Source of the DNA: JALYGJ01 sp036558545
Lineage (GTDB): Bacteria; Chloroflexota; Limnocylindria; Limnocylindrales; CSP1-4
Length of the DNA stretch: 64,000 nt
Assembly (NCBI GenBank): GCA_036558545.1
Contig: DATBFJ010000028.1
Span: 11,003-75,002 of the forward strand
Reading direction: 5' to 3'
Numbering within the stretch: position 1 is the stretch's first letter; each line of letters starts with the position of its first letter. Below the pieces are notes generated by a model. It made no database searches, was not told the DNA's origin, and was given only the letters and a program-made list of their open reading frames with translations. The position numbers and the translations under genes are program-made. Positions 50,599 to 59,564 of the stretch are shown here, piece by piece.

Positions 50599-51435
50599 CT
50601 AGACGAGGATCCCGTTGGCGGTGTACAGCGCGGCCGCACCGATCGTCCCTGCCAGAACGGCAGCGAAGTTGATGTACAGCAGGCCCGTAGCAGATTCCAT
50701 CGAACGAGTAAGAGTTGTTCGCCACGCCATCCACACCAGGACGATCGGAAAGGCAATTGTGACCAGGAGTCGCAATGCGACAAGCAGTACCGGCCCGCTG
50801 GTCAACGCCGAGAACGCCGTCTGACCTGGGCCCCCGCCGAGGGTTGTCCAGACGACAAAGAGCAGGGCCTGAACGATGAGCGTGCCCAGCAGCAGGCGGC
50901 ACTGCAGAACCAGCGGTCGTTCGGAGATCTTCGGCGTGACCAGATACCAATGGCCAAGCACGATCGCGGCCATCGATCCGCCGGTGACCAGGCTCAAGAT
51001 GACCAGCTGAACAAGAAACGGCACGGCATCCGCGGCTGTCGGTGCCCACGCCAGCGCCGCGCGAGCCAGGACGACCACGCTTGACCCGACGCCGATCGCC
51101 CCGATTACGCCTGCCGCGCGCTTGTTGCTCATGGCGACCAGGTACGCAATCGCCAGCACGATGAAGACGACCAGGAGGCGAGTGATCCAAATGTCATCTG
51201 CACCTGTCCCAGGGTTGATTACCACCCCTTCCGTTTCAACCTGCGCGGTCGGCGTCGCGAAGAGCGTCAGGAGTGCCAGGATCACAGATGTCCCGGCCAT
51301 GAAGCGGACATAGCCGCTCGTGGCGTCACTCAAATGGCGCGTAACGACAACGAACGCGAAGCCTCCGAAGGCGAGCGCGGCGAGCAGGATCCACGCGACG
51401 TATGGCAGAGTCTGAACGAGTGGCGGGACGGTCAA
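50599..51435 (-). CDS. Multi-pass membrane protein of unknown function
   Basis: 278 residues with about eight hydrophobic helices and few charged loops. A conserved-looking HWYLVTPKISERPL lies between helices 5 and 6. I do not recognise the family; heme-handling or cytochrome-related membrane proteins share the helix number, but no heme motif is seen. The TTG start overlaps the LLM stop (TTGA), and moaX follows without a gap, so it lies in an operon between F420-type oxidoreductase and molybdopterin genes. Confidence 0.68.
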   Translation of the reverse strand: MTVPPLVQTLPYVAWILLAALAFGGFAFVVVTRHLSDATSGYVRFMAGTSVILALLTLFATPTAQVETEGVVINPGTGADDIWITRLLVVFIVLAIAYLVAMSNKRAAGVIGAIGVGSSVVVLARAALAWAPTAADAVPFLVQLVILSLVTGGSMAAIVLGHWYLVTPKISERPLVLQCRLLLGTLIVQALLFVVWTTLGGGPGQTAFSALTSGPVLLVALRLLVTIAFPIVLVWMAWRTTLTRSMESATGLLYINFAAVLAGTIGAAALYTANGILV

Positions 51436-52346
51436 TCGAGCGCGGCCAGAACCGGCTCAAACTCCTGGATGGATTCGATCGTGATGGGGTCCAACACCAT
51501 CTGAACGTGGCTGATGCCCTCCTGCGCGTACCTGCGCAGAGTCGCCGCCATTTCCTCTCGATTGGTGCCGTCGTGCGGAGGCGTCGCGTCCGCGTATGAG
51601 GTCGATCGCCCTTTGCCGCCGCTCATCCGGGCGTAGACCGTCACGCTTCGCGCCACATCCGCGGGGTCGCGGCCGGCCTCGCGACAAGCGGCGTCGACGG
51701 CATCGCGCATGACGGGAATGCCATCAGCTGTATTGCCGAAACGGTCGTGCCACTCATTCCATGCATCGACGTACGGCATGGCGATGCTCAGCATTCGCGG
51801 TCGGGTCGTTCCAAGCATCAGTGGCGGGCCGTTCGGATGGCGCTCCGGCGCGCCGCGCGGCACGAGCTGGCAATCGTTCGCGCTGTAGTACTCGCCGTGA
51901 AAGTCGATGTAGCCCTCGCGCAACAGTGTCCGGATGATCGTGAACGCCTCTTCGAAACGGCTCACGCGATGGTCATATGCGAAGCCGAACGCGTCATAGT
52001 CGGGCTCGTTCCAACCCGCGCCCAGCCCCAGGATGAGACGTCCGCCGCTGATTTCATCGACGGTTGCGGCCATCTTGGCCAGCATGGCGGGTGCGTGGAA
52101 GCTGGTCGCGGCGACGAGCGGCCCAAGCTCAACCTTCTTGGTTGCCTCGGCCAGGCCCGCGAGCGAGGTCCAAACTTCCCACGGCCCGACGTTTCCGGTG
52201 GAGCGGCGATAGAGCAAGTGGTCGCCGACCCAGATCGAGTCGAGGCCGACGCCTTCGGCCGTCTGGGCCATGTCGCGCAGCTCCGGCCAGCGGACGAGGC
52301 GCTCGACCTCAGGCAGTTGAACGCCAACCTTGAGCGGTCTTGTCAT
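51432..52346 (-). CDS. LLM-class F420-dependent oxidoreductase
   Basis: 304-residue luciferase-like TIM barrel. KVGVQLPEVERLVRW, GLDSIWVGDHLLYR, LGPLVAATSFHAPAMLAKMAATVDEISGG in parts, LGLGAGWNEPDYDAFGF and RFEEAFTIIRTLL are typical of F420-dependent members, whereas FMN-dependent ones differ in the first barrel strands. Substrate unknown. GGGGGCG precedes the ATG closely. No F420 biosynthesis gene is in the window, so cofactor use is an inference from the family. Confidence 0.86.
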   Translation of the reverse strand: MTRPLKVGVQLPEVERLVRWPELRDMAQTAEGVGLDSIWVGDHLLYRRSTGNVGPWEVWTSLAGLAEATKKVELGPLVAATSFHAPAMLAKMAATVDEISGGRLILGLGAGWNEPDYDAFGFAYDHRVSRFEEAFTIIRTLLREGYIDFHGEYYSANDCQLVPRGAPERHPNGPPLMLGTTRPRMLSIAMPYVDAWNEWHDRFGNTADGIPVMRDAVDAACREAGRDPADVARSVTVYARMSGGKGRSTSYADATPPHDGTNREEMAATLRRYAQEGISHVQMVLDPITIESIQEFEPVLAALD

Positions 52347-52357
52347 CGCCCCCGAGT

Positions 52358-52744
52358 CTATCGAGCGACGACGGCGATGGCCTCGATCTCCACGAGCGCG
52401 CGCGGATCGACGAGGCCGGCAACCTGGAGCAGCGTGCTCGTCGGAAAGCGCGCCCCGAAATACCGTTCGCGGATGGCGCGCATCTCGGGCCGCCGCTCGA
52501 TGCGCGTGACAAAGGTCGTCAGCTTGACCACGTCGCGCATCGAGCCACCACAGCCTTCGACGGCCAGACGGATCTGCTCCATGGCCTGGGACATCTGGTC
52601 AATCAGATCGTCCTTATCCAGGTCCGGCGCGAGCTGGCCAGAGATGATCAGGAGATCGGCACCCGGCAACGGGACACGCGCGACCTGGCTGTAAGCGCCG
52701 ACCGGCGGAGCCATTCCTGAGGGATCGAAAATCTCAACTTCCAC
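52358..52744 (-). CDS. RidA/YjgF-family protein
   Basis: 128-residue trimeric enamine/imine deaminase-like protein: GAYSQVARVPLPGADLLIISGQLAPD, EQIRLAVEGCGGSMRDVVKLTTFVT, RYFGARFPTSTLLQVAGL (in parts), and VEIEAIAVV with the Glu. The substrate-binding Arg usual in RidA (PTRxxV) is replaced by FPTSTLL, so this is a subfamily other than archetypal RidA. GTG at 52744 has GAGG 9-10 bases upstream and overlaps the cyclase gene end by 11 bases. Confidence 0.88.
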   Translation of the reverse strand: MEVEIFDPSGMAPPVGAYSQVARVPLPGADLLIISGQLAPDLDKDDLIDQMSQAMEQIRLAVEGCGGSMRDVVKLTTFVTRIERRPEMRAIRERYFGARFPTSTLLQVAGLVDPRALVEIEAIAVVAR

Positions 52745-55700
52745 GGCTTGACCACCTCTTCAGATAGCGCTCGACCTGGACCTCATCGCCGATCGACTCG
52801 AGATAGGCCAAGGCATCGTCGAACTTGGCTCGGTCGGTCGTGGCGAGGCTTATTTCGCAGCGAACGCGTGCCGCGTACGGTCCGGCGCCGATCGCCTCGA
52901 ATTCTTCGAGGGCCTGGCCAAGAAGATCGAGCCTGTCATCGCTGAGGCTGAGCGCGCGCAACAATTCAGCGTGCAGTATCGGAACGTTCTTCGCCTGAAC
53001 GGTGTCCAGGGCAAGCTCAATTGCGCTTGCAGGAAGGGGGCGCTGGATGTCGTTCAGAAGCGACAAACCCATCGTCACGTACTCGGGCGCGAAGCGCTCG
53101 GTCACGGCACGTTCCTCGGTGAGCAGCCTGACGATCTCATCGACGTCATCACGGGCCAAGGCCATGAACAGCAGGCCGCGCTGCCGATTCCGAAAGTACG
53201 CGTTGATCTCCTCGACTGAATTCAACAAATGGGCCGCAGCTGTCTCGTCGCGGCGAGCACGGGCGACGATGATTCCGGCGCAATATCCCCGTCCGGAGTA
53301 CCCGGCAGCTGGTCGTCCGGCCTCGACCCACAGCCGGTCGGCGCGCTCGGCTGCTTGCAACGCTTCGGTCCATTTGCCCACGAAAAGCAACGCCGTGACG
53401 CGCCAGGCAACCAGATGGAGCGTCCAGTCCGGCGCCTGACCAGGCTGAATCTTGCTCAATCCGGCAGCCGACAGCTCATCCGCGAGCGCCAGCTCGCCAC
53501 CCAGCAAGGCGGCCCAGGTCGCGACGGCGTACGCGTCGATCTGCTCGAACAGAACCAACCTTCCAGCCATCTGGATGCGACGCTGCGCATAGTTGAGTGA
53601 CGTGCGCCAGTCGCCGCTCTCCTGGGCGATCGATCCCAACGCGTCGAGGGCTGCGCTCTGCAGGTTTACGTTGTCGAGCTTCTCGGCTAACTCAAGTGCA
53701 TGCTCGCCAGACCTGCGTGCTTCCTCGACGAGCTGTGGGTCCTGGGCTTCCGGTTGAGTGCGCAGCCAGAACGGATAGAACGCCTCCGCCACGAGAAATC
53801 TTGCCTGTGCCTCCGTATCGGACGATTGCTCAAACAAAGACCGCCCTTCCGCGCGAAGCGCCTGGAAGTCCTCATCGGACATTCGCGTTGCGACGGAGCC
53901 CTGCGAACGCGTCTCGACTCCCAATTCCTTGGCGACGATGCGGAGCTGCATATCCGCCGAGCGATCGAGTCGCTTTGCATGCTCGCGGGCCTGGGCGTAC
54001 GCCCTGATGATCGGCGTGCCGCCGATCTCGTTGTCGCCGAGCAGCTCGTAGATCTCGGGCAGGTCCTCGTCGCGGGCAAACTGAAGAGCTCCAAGCGCGT
54101 GCTCGCGCGCCTCGACGGTCGCTGCTGCGCTGCTCGCTACCTGGGCGGCCCGCGTCAGCCACGCCCGGGCCGAGTCGCGCAACTGGTCGGCCCCGTCGAG
54201 GTCCATGGCCGTCGCCAGCGTCGCTGCCTCGCGGTAGTGGTAAGCGACGAGCTCGGCGACGGCCTCTTCACGCCCCAGTGCTCGTTCCTCGAGCCACTGC
54301 CCCGCGGCGCCGTGCAGATGGGCGCGGGCCGAGCGCGGCAACGTCGAATAGGCAACCTCGCGAATGAGGATGTGCCGGAACGTATAGCCGTCCGCCCCGG
54401 TGGGGCGGACGAGGTCGCGTTCGGAAAGACGCTCGGCAATCACGGCTATCGAGTCGCCGTCGGCACTGGCGCGACCGATCAGCGCCGCCACGCCCTGGGG
54501 CCGGAAGTTGCGCCCGAACACGGATCCAACGCGCAGCACCTCACGTTCGTCGTCGGGCAGCTCGTCGAGTCTGGCAAGGACCGTTGCCTGAACAGTGTCG
54601 GGAAGGCGCGCCAGCGCCGCATCTACCTGGACGGGATCGTCGAAGGACTTCACTCGCTCCAGCACGGCGTTGACGATCTCACCGGCGAAGAAGGGGTTGC
54701 CTTCGGCGCGTGCCACGATCGAGTCGACCAGCTGATCGGACGCGCCTTCGGCCAGGTTGCGGACGAGCTGCGCCGTCGCCCGATCGTCAAGCGGTTCGAG
54801 CGCGATCGAGACGTGATTGCGTCGGCCGCCGCCCCAGTTAGGGCGCCGGTCGAGCAGTTCCGGTCGCGCCAGCGCGATGAGCAGTGCCCGCGTATCGCCG
54901 CGTGGCTGCAGCACGAACTCAAACAGGTCAAGCAACGTGTCACTGGACCAGTGCAGATCTTCCACGGCCACCACGAGCGGCGTCTGCCGGCTCGCCGCTT
55001 CGATAAAGGTCCGCCACGCGTTGAACAGTGCGAGCCTGTCGGTGACCTCGGCGTCTCCCTCGCCAATGGTCGATACGAGCATCCTGCCTACTTCTTGCGC
55101 GTCGGCGACCTGAGCGTCGGCGAGCCAATCGCCAACGGCAGAGCGCACCTCCGACGACATGGCGTCCTCGTCAAGCCCGACGATGCGGAAAAGGACGGCG
55201 CGCAGCGGCCAGTAGGTCAGGCGCTGCCCATACGGCAGACACTGCGCGACCGCGACCCGCGCGTCGGGCGCGGTCGCGCGGAGGCGATCGAGAAACTCTT
55301 CGAGCAGCCTCGTTTTGCCAGTCCCGGCCGGGGCAATGACGCTTACGAGAAATGGACGCTGTTCGTCGAAGGCGCGCCGTGCCACGAGATCCATCTGGGC
55401 CAGGTCGGCGTCCCGTCCAAAGATCGGGGTCCGACCCGCCATTGAGTTGGCGCGACCAAGCAGCTCGCTGACCATCAGTGGCTCGCTCTTGCCTTTGGCC
55501 TCTATCGGCTGCGCTGCGGCAAAGCGAAAGTCTGAGCGCGCCGCACGCACGGTTCGCTCGCCCGCGACCACGGACCACGGGGCGGCCATTTGCTGGATGC
55601 GCGCCGCAACGTTGACGGCATCACCGGTGACCAGAAAGTCATCGCTGTCTTCGTCGCGGCTGGCGATGACATCGCCCGTGTTGACCCCCAGCCGGATCGG

Positions 55701-55994
55701 CATGCGGTCGCCGAGGCGCGCATCGGATTGAACTCGATCGCGCAGCTCCATTGCGGCCGACAGGGCGCGCACGGCGTCATCGCCGTGCGCGCGACGCAGC
55801 CCGAACACGGCCATCACCGCATCGCCGATGAACTTTTCCGTGGTCCCGCCGTGCGCAGTGACCACTTCCTTGGCAATCGCGTAGTAGCGGCTCAGCATCG
55901 CGCGCAGGTCCTCCGGATCGAGGGTCTCGCCCAATGCGGTTGAGCCCGTCACATCCGCGAACAGGACCGTCACGACGCGCCGTTCGTCACTCAT
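52734..55994 (-). CDS. Adenylate/guanylate cyclase with AAA and TPR domains
   Basis: 1086 residues. N-terminal class III cyclase domain (about 6-180): both metal Asp residues (VLFADVTGST, FIGDAVMAVFG), a Lys in EKFIGD, and Asn/Arg in VNVAAR are present, so activity is expected. Then an AAA/STAND NTPase with Walker A APAGTGKTR and Walker B VVAVEDLHW (about 210-480), and a long TPR-like region to the end. Such giants couple a signal to cyclic nucleotide synthesis; the signal is unknown. ATG at 55994 has no strong ribosome binding site. RidA follows with an 11-base overlap. Confidence 0.88.
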   Translation of the reverse strand: MSDERRVVTVLFADVTGSTALGETLDPEDLRAMLSRYYAIAKEVVTAHGGTTEKFIGDAVMAVFGLRRAHGDDAVRALSAAMELRDRVQSDARLGDRMPIRLGVNTGDVIASRDEDSDDFLVTGDAVNVAARIQQMAAPWSVVAGERTVRAARSDFRFAAAQPIEAKGKSEPLMVSELLGRANSMAGRTPIFGRDADLAQMDLVARRAFDEQRPFLVSVIAPAGTGKTRLLEEFLDRLRATAPDARVAVAQCLPYGQRLTYWPLRAVLFRIVGLDEDAMSSEVRSAVGDWLADAQVADAQEVGRMLVSTIGEGDAEVTDRLALFNAWRTFIEAASRQTPLVVAVEDLHWSSDTLLDLFEFVLQPRGDTRALLIALARPELLDRRPNWGGGRRNHVSIALEPLDDRATAQLVRNLAEGASDQLVDSIVARAEGNPFFAGEIVNAVLERVKSFDDPVQVDAALARLPDTVQATVLARLDELPDDEREVLRVGSVFGRNFRPQGVAALIGRASADGDSIAVIAERLSERDLVRPTGADGYTFRHILIREVAYSTLPRSARAHLHGAAGQWLEERALGREEAVAELVAYHYREAATLATAMDLDGADQLRDSARAWLTRAAQVASSAAATVEAREHALGALQFARDEDLPEIYELLGDNEIGGTPIIRAYAQAREHAKRLDRSADMQLRIVAKELGVETRSQGSVATRMSDEDFQALRAEGRSLFEQSSDTEAQARFLVAEAFYPFWLRTQPEAQDPQLVEEARRSGEHALELAEKLDNVNLQSAALDALGSIAQESGDWRTSLNYAQRRIQMAGRLVLFEQIDAYAVATWAALLGGELALADELSAAGLSKIQPGQAPDWTLHLVAWRVTALLFVGKWTEALQAAERADRLWVEAGRPAAGYSGRGYCAGIIVARARRDETAAAHLLNSVEEINAYFRNRQRGLLFMALARDDVDEIVRLLTEERAVTERFAPEYVTMGLSLLNDIQRPLPASAIELALDTVQAKNVPILHAELLRALSLSDDRLDLLGQALEEFEAIGAGPYAARVRCEISLATTDRAKFDDALAYLESIGDEVQVERYLKRWSSRGS

Positions 55995-56086
55995 CGAATC
56001 GGAGTCTACGGGGCGCCATGCAAGCGACGGGTAGGATTGACGCCTGCCAGGCGGCAGGTGCCGGCCCTCCGACTACCGAGTAAGCC

Positions 56087-57781
56087 ATGACCGACACGGC
56101 ATTTCTGGTAACACTCGCCCTCGCGCTGATCGTCGCCACGATCGGTGCGGCGATCGCTGTCCGTCTCGGACAGTCCGCGATCCTTGGCTACGTCGCGGCC
56201 GGCGTGCTGATCGGGCCGTACACCGCGGGGCCCATTGCCGACGCGCACACGGTCGCCGCGCTGGCCGACGTCGGCCTTGTCTTCCTGCTCTTTGCCGTAG
56301 GCCTCGAACTGTCCATCCGGGACTTGCTGCGTGTTCGGCGCATCGCGTTCGCGGGTGGCTTGATCCAGGTGGCCGCCTCAGTTGTTATGGGTTATGCCGT
56401 AGCGCTGGCGCTCGGGTTCAAGCCCATCGAGGCGCTGTTCTTTGGTGCCTTCATCAGTCAATCGTCAAGCACCGTCATCGCCAAGATCCTGGGCGATCGC
56501 GGAGAGCTGGACTCGCAGCACGGCCACATCGCGCTGGGCTGGACGGTGCTTCAGGACTTGTCGACGGTCGTCCTGGTCGTCCTGCTCACGGCGCTCTCTG
56601 AGGGTGGCGACCTGACGATCGACGTCGCGATTGCAACGGCTAAAGCAGTGCTCTTCCTCGTCGTCCTGGTCCCAGTGGGCCTTTATGTTCTGCCACGCCT
56701 ATTCGAACGGATTGCGCTGCTGCGCAGTCGCGAAGTATTCGTCCTGACAGTTGTTGCCGTTGCCCTGGGCACCGCCTATGTCAGCGAGTTATTCGGACTG
56801 TCGCTTGCACTGGGCGCCTTTCTGGCCGGACTTCTGATCGGCGAATCGGACATCAGCCACCAGATCTCAAGCGAGCTGGGGCCGCTCAGAGATGTGTTCG
56901 CCGGGGTTTTCTTCGTCTCGATCGGAATGCTCTTCAATCCCGCGTTCGTGCTCGCCGCGGCCGGTTTGGTGGCCGTTGCCGTATTCCTGATCGTCCCGGT
57001 CAAAGCGACGCTCGTCGCCGGACTTTCAAGGCTCCTCGGTGCGCCGACCCGGAGCGCCATCCTCGCCGGCGTCGTCCTTGCCGAGGCGGGCGAGTTCTCG
57101 TTCCTGCTGGCCCGGTTGGGCGCCAGCCAGGGCGCAGTCGGCGACGTGATGTTCAGTCTCATGCTTGCGGCCGCGGCCGTGAGCATCGTCGTCGCGCCCT
57201 GGTTGGCGCGCTACGCCCCGGGTGCGCTACGCGAGATCGACCGGCGCAGACCCATCACTGCCGAAGAGGCGATGCCGGTCGCGCCCACGGAATCGGCGCG
57301 CGCGCCGCGCCGCTTCGCCGTGCTGTGCGGCTATGGCCGTGTAGGGCGCCTTGTCGGCGCGGCACTCGAGCGGCGCGGCTTTCCATTCGTGGTCATCGAG
57401 GCCGACCCGCGCATCTGCCGGGAACTGCGCGCGCGTGGCGTACCGGTCATCCAGGGCCTCGCTGAGAACGAGCGGAATCTCGATCGCGTCGAGTTTCAGC
57501 GCGCGCAGGTCGTCGTCGTCACGCTGCCCGACGCAGTCGCGTTGCGGCAGGTAGTCCATCACGTTCGCAGGGAGCATCCGCGGGTGCCGATCGTGGCCCG
57601 TGCCCGCAGCGCGTCCGATCGCGAGATGCTCGAGCGCGAGGGAGCGGGTGAGATCGTCGTGGCGGAGACGGAGGTCGCGCTCGAGATGGCGCGCTTCACG
57701 CTGGGCAGACTTGGTGTGAGCGGACCGGAGACCGCGGCCATCGTCCAGGGCCTGCGGCGCAGGACGGCGACGAAGACCTAG
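56087..57781 (+). CDS. Kef-type K+/H+ antiporter (CPA2) with TrkA-N domain
   Basis: 564 residues. About 12 hydrophobic helices (1-385) with the CPA2 motifs GYVAAGVLIGP, LLFAVGLELSIRDL, SQSSSTVIAKIL, GWTVLQDLSTVVLV and FFVSIGMLF, then a cytoplasmic TrkA-N/RCK domain (about 405-530) with the nucleotide-binding CGYGRVGRLVGAAL. No TrkA-C domain follows. Predicted to exchange K+ (or Na+) for protons under NAD(H)/ligand control. The stop shares a CTAG with the convergent GGDEF-EAL gene. An inverted repeat CCTGCC/GGCAGG (56043-56058) lies 30 bases before the ATG. Confidence 0.9.
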   Translation: MTDTAFLVTLALALIVATIGAAIAVRLGQSAILGYVAAGVLIGPYTAGPIADAHTVAALADVGLVFLLFAVGLELSIRDLLRVRRIAFAGGLIQVAASVVMGYAVALALGFKPIEALFFGAFISQSSSTVIAKILGDRGELDSQHGHIALGWTVLQDLSTVVLVVLLTALSEGGDLTIDVAIATAKAVLFLVVLVPVGLYVLPRLFERIALLRSREVFVLTVVAVALGTAYVSELFGLSLALGAFLAGLLIGESDISHQISSELGPLRDVFAGVFFVSIGMLFNPAFVLAAAGLVAVAVFLIVPVKATLVAGLSRLLGAPTRSAILAGVVLAEAGEFSFLLARLGASQGAVGDVMFSLMLAAAAVSIVVAPWLARYAPGALREIDRRRPITAEEAMPVAPTESARAPRRFAVLCGYGRVGRLVGAALERRGFPFVVIEADPRICRELRARGVPVIQGLAENERNLDRVEFQRAQVVVVTLPDAVALRQVVHHVRREHPRVPIVARARSASDREMLEREGAGEIVVAETEVALEMARFTLGRLGVSGPETAAIVQGLRRRTATKT

Positions 57782-59448
57782 TACGCGCCTTGAGTGCGGA
57801 TGGCCTCGGGCGCCTGGCGCGGCTGCGGCAGGCGCCGATCGAGGATCGAACCGCCCATCGCCAGTGGCTCCATGTCTATGTCGCCGAGGATCGGGCGCGG
57901 CATTGGACGCGCCAGCAGATAGCCCTGCCCGGCGGTCATCGCCAGGTCTCGAACTGTGCGCAGCTGGCTGGCAGTCTCGAGGCCTTCGGCGATCACCGAG
58001 GCACCCCACCGGCCTGCAAGGTCACGCAGAGAGCGCAGAACGGCGCGAGACGTATCGTGCTCGGCACCGTCCTGGACCAGGGACAGATCGATCTTGACGA
58101 TGTCGAAGCGGAACTGGCTGAGCAGGCGAAGGCCTGCATTGCCTGCGCCGACATCGTCCGCGGCGATACGCAGGCCCGCGCGCTTCATCGCGTTCAGCGT
58201 CGACTGGAGGCGTGGAATGTCTTCGACCTTCTCGCGCTCGGTCAGCTCAACCACGACGCGTCCCGGATCGATGGCGTATCGGTTGAGGATCGAGAGCAGG
58301 GCATCCGTCGAGAAATGCGGCGCCTCGATCGTGCGGGGCGAGATGTTGATAGTGAGCAGCTGGTGTGCAGGCATCTCGCGCGCACCCGCGATCACGGCCT
58401 GAAGGCAGGCCATGTCGAGCTCAACCGTCCGTCCGGCCGCCTCGGCCGCGGTAAACATCGTCCCAGGATCCGTGAAGCCAGTTTCGGGCGCAGGCCTGCT
58501 CAGGCCCTCGAAACCGATAACCCGCCCGGTGGTCAGATCGACGATCGGTTGATAGACCGGAGTGACCAGATGCTCGTTGACGATCCGCGCGATCTGCGTC
58601 GAGACCTCGTTGGTGGCTTCGACGCTCGCGGCCTGGTCGCGCAACGGGTTGAACACATCCACCGCGCCTCGGCCGTGGCGCTTGCACCAGAACATCGCAG
58701 CCTCGGCCTGGGCATATAGCTGTGTCCGATTGCTCGAGTGCTCTGGGCACGAGGCGATGCCGCCGGAGAATGGAATGGGACGAGCGCGAGCGCGGGTGGC
58801 CATGGCCTGATCGAGCAAACGGCGCCCAATCTGCATGGCGCCCTCGGAATCGGTATGCGGCATGAGGATCGCGAACTCGTCGCCGCCGATCCGGAAAGCG
58901 CGGTCGGCGTAGCGCGTGACAGTTCCGATCAGGCGACCCATCTCACGCAGCTGCTCATCGCCGCCGGCGTGGCCGGACGAGGCATTGACGAGCTTAAGGT
59001 CATCCACATCGAGCAACAGGAGCGAGACCGGCACGTTGTAGCGCGAGTACCACTCGAGCTCGCGGTCGAGCTCCTCCTGGAAGGCACGATGGTTGCCCAG
59101 GTGCGTGAGCGAATCGCGCAACGTGTCGGCCTGTGCCTCTTCGACGCTGGAGGCGACATGAGTGCTGATCACTGCGAGAGGACGGCTTGGCCGAACGGCC
59201 TGGCGCACCAGCCGGGCGCTGAGCATGAACGTGACCCCGGTCAGGAACACCATCGCAACCGTGATCCCAAGCGCGCTCGTGCCGAGCCGGGCGTCGAGCA
59301 CAACCTTGAAGACAAGGAGCGCCAGGACGATCTGGAGAATCGCCAGCGTAGCCAGAACAAGGCGCAGACGCAGACGATCGAGGCGAGGCTCGTTCATCTG
59401 GTCAGCGGGCAGGCCGTGCTGTTCAATTGCTGCTTCTGCTTGCTGCAC
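57778..59448 (-). CDS. Membrane GGDEF-EAL cyclic-di-GMP protein
   Basis: 556 residues. Two helices (about 30-75) anchor the protein; the GGDEF domain has RIGGDEFAIL with an RxxD inhibitory site (RYAD) five residues before; the EAL domain shows FEGLSRP (EGL for EAL), NISPRT, ELTERE, ADDVGAG, KIDLSL and EGLET, i.e. all catalytic acids, Asn and Lys. Both synthesis and breakdown of c-di-GMP are possible. GTG at 59448 is chosen because AGGAG lies 6 bases before; ATGs at 59502 and 59397 lack ribosome binding sites. Confidence 0.9.
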   Translation of the reverse strand: MQQAEAAIEQHGLPADQMNEPRLDRLRLRLVLATLAILQIVLALLVFKVVLDARLGTSALGITVAMVFLTGVTFMLSARLVRQAVRPSRPLAVISTHVASSVEEAQADTLRDSLTHLGNHRAFQEELDRELEWYSRYNVPVSLLLLDVDDLKLVNASSGHAGGDEQLREMGRLIGTVTRYADRAFRIGGDEFAILMPHTDSEGAMQIGRRLLDQAMATRARARPIPFSGGIASCPEHSSNRTQLYAQAEAAMFWCKRHGRGAVDVFNPLRDQAASVEATNEVSTQIARIVNEHLVTPVYQPIVDLTTGRVIGFEGLSRPAPETGFTDPGTMFTAAEAAGRTVELDMACLQAVIAGAREMPAHQLLTINISPRTIEAPHFSTDALLSILNRYAIDPGRVVVELTEREKVEDIPRLQSTLNAMKRAGLRIAADDVGAGNAGLRLLSQFRFDIVKIDLSLVQDGAEHDTSRAVLRSLRDLAGRWGASVIAEGLETASQLRTVRDLAMTAGQGYLLARPMPRPILGDIDMEPLAMGGSILDRRLPQPRQAPEAIRTQGAY

Positions 59449-59564
59449 CAATTTCTCCTGGGGCCGTGAGTACGTATCGCACCCCGATAGGACCCCCGCC
59501 ATGACCCGATCGTCATGTGCGGTCGAAAACAGCAGCGTGCAGGTTGGTGCGCTCTCTCGCCCCG

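Noticed and set aside
56037..56065. Promoter of the Kef antiporter gene
   Set aside because: TTGACG at 56037 looks like a -35 box, but no acceptable -10 sequence lies 16-18 bases further on.
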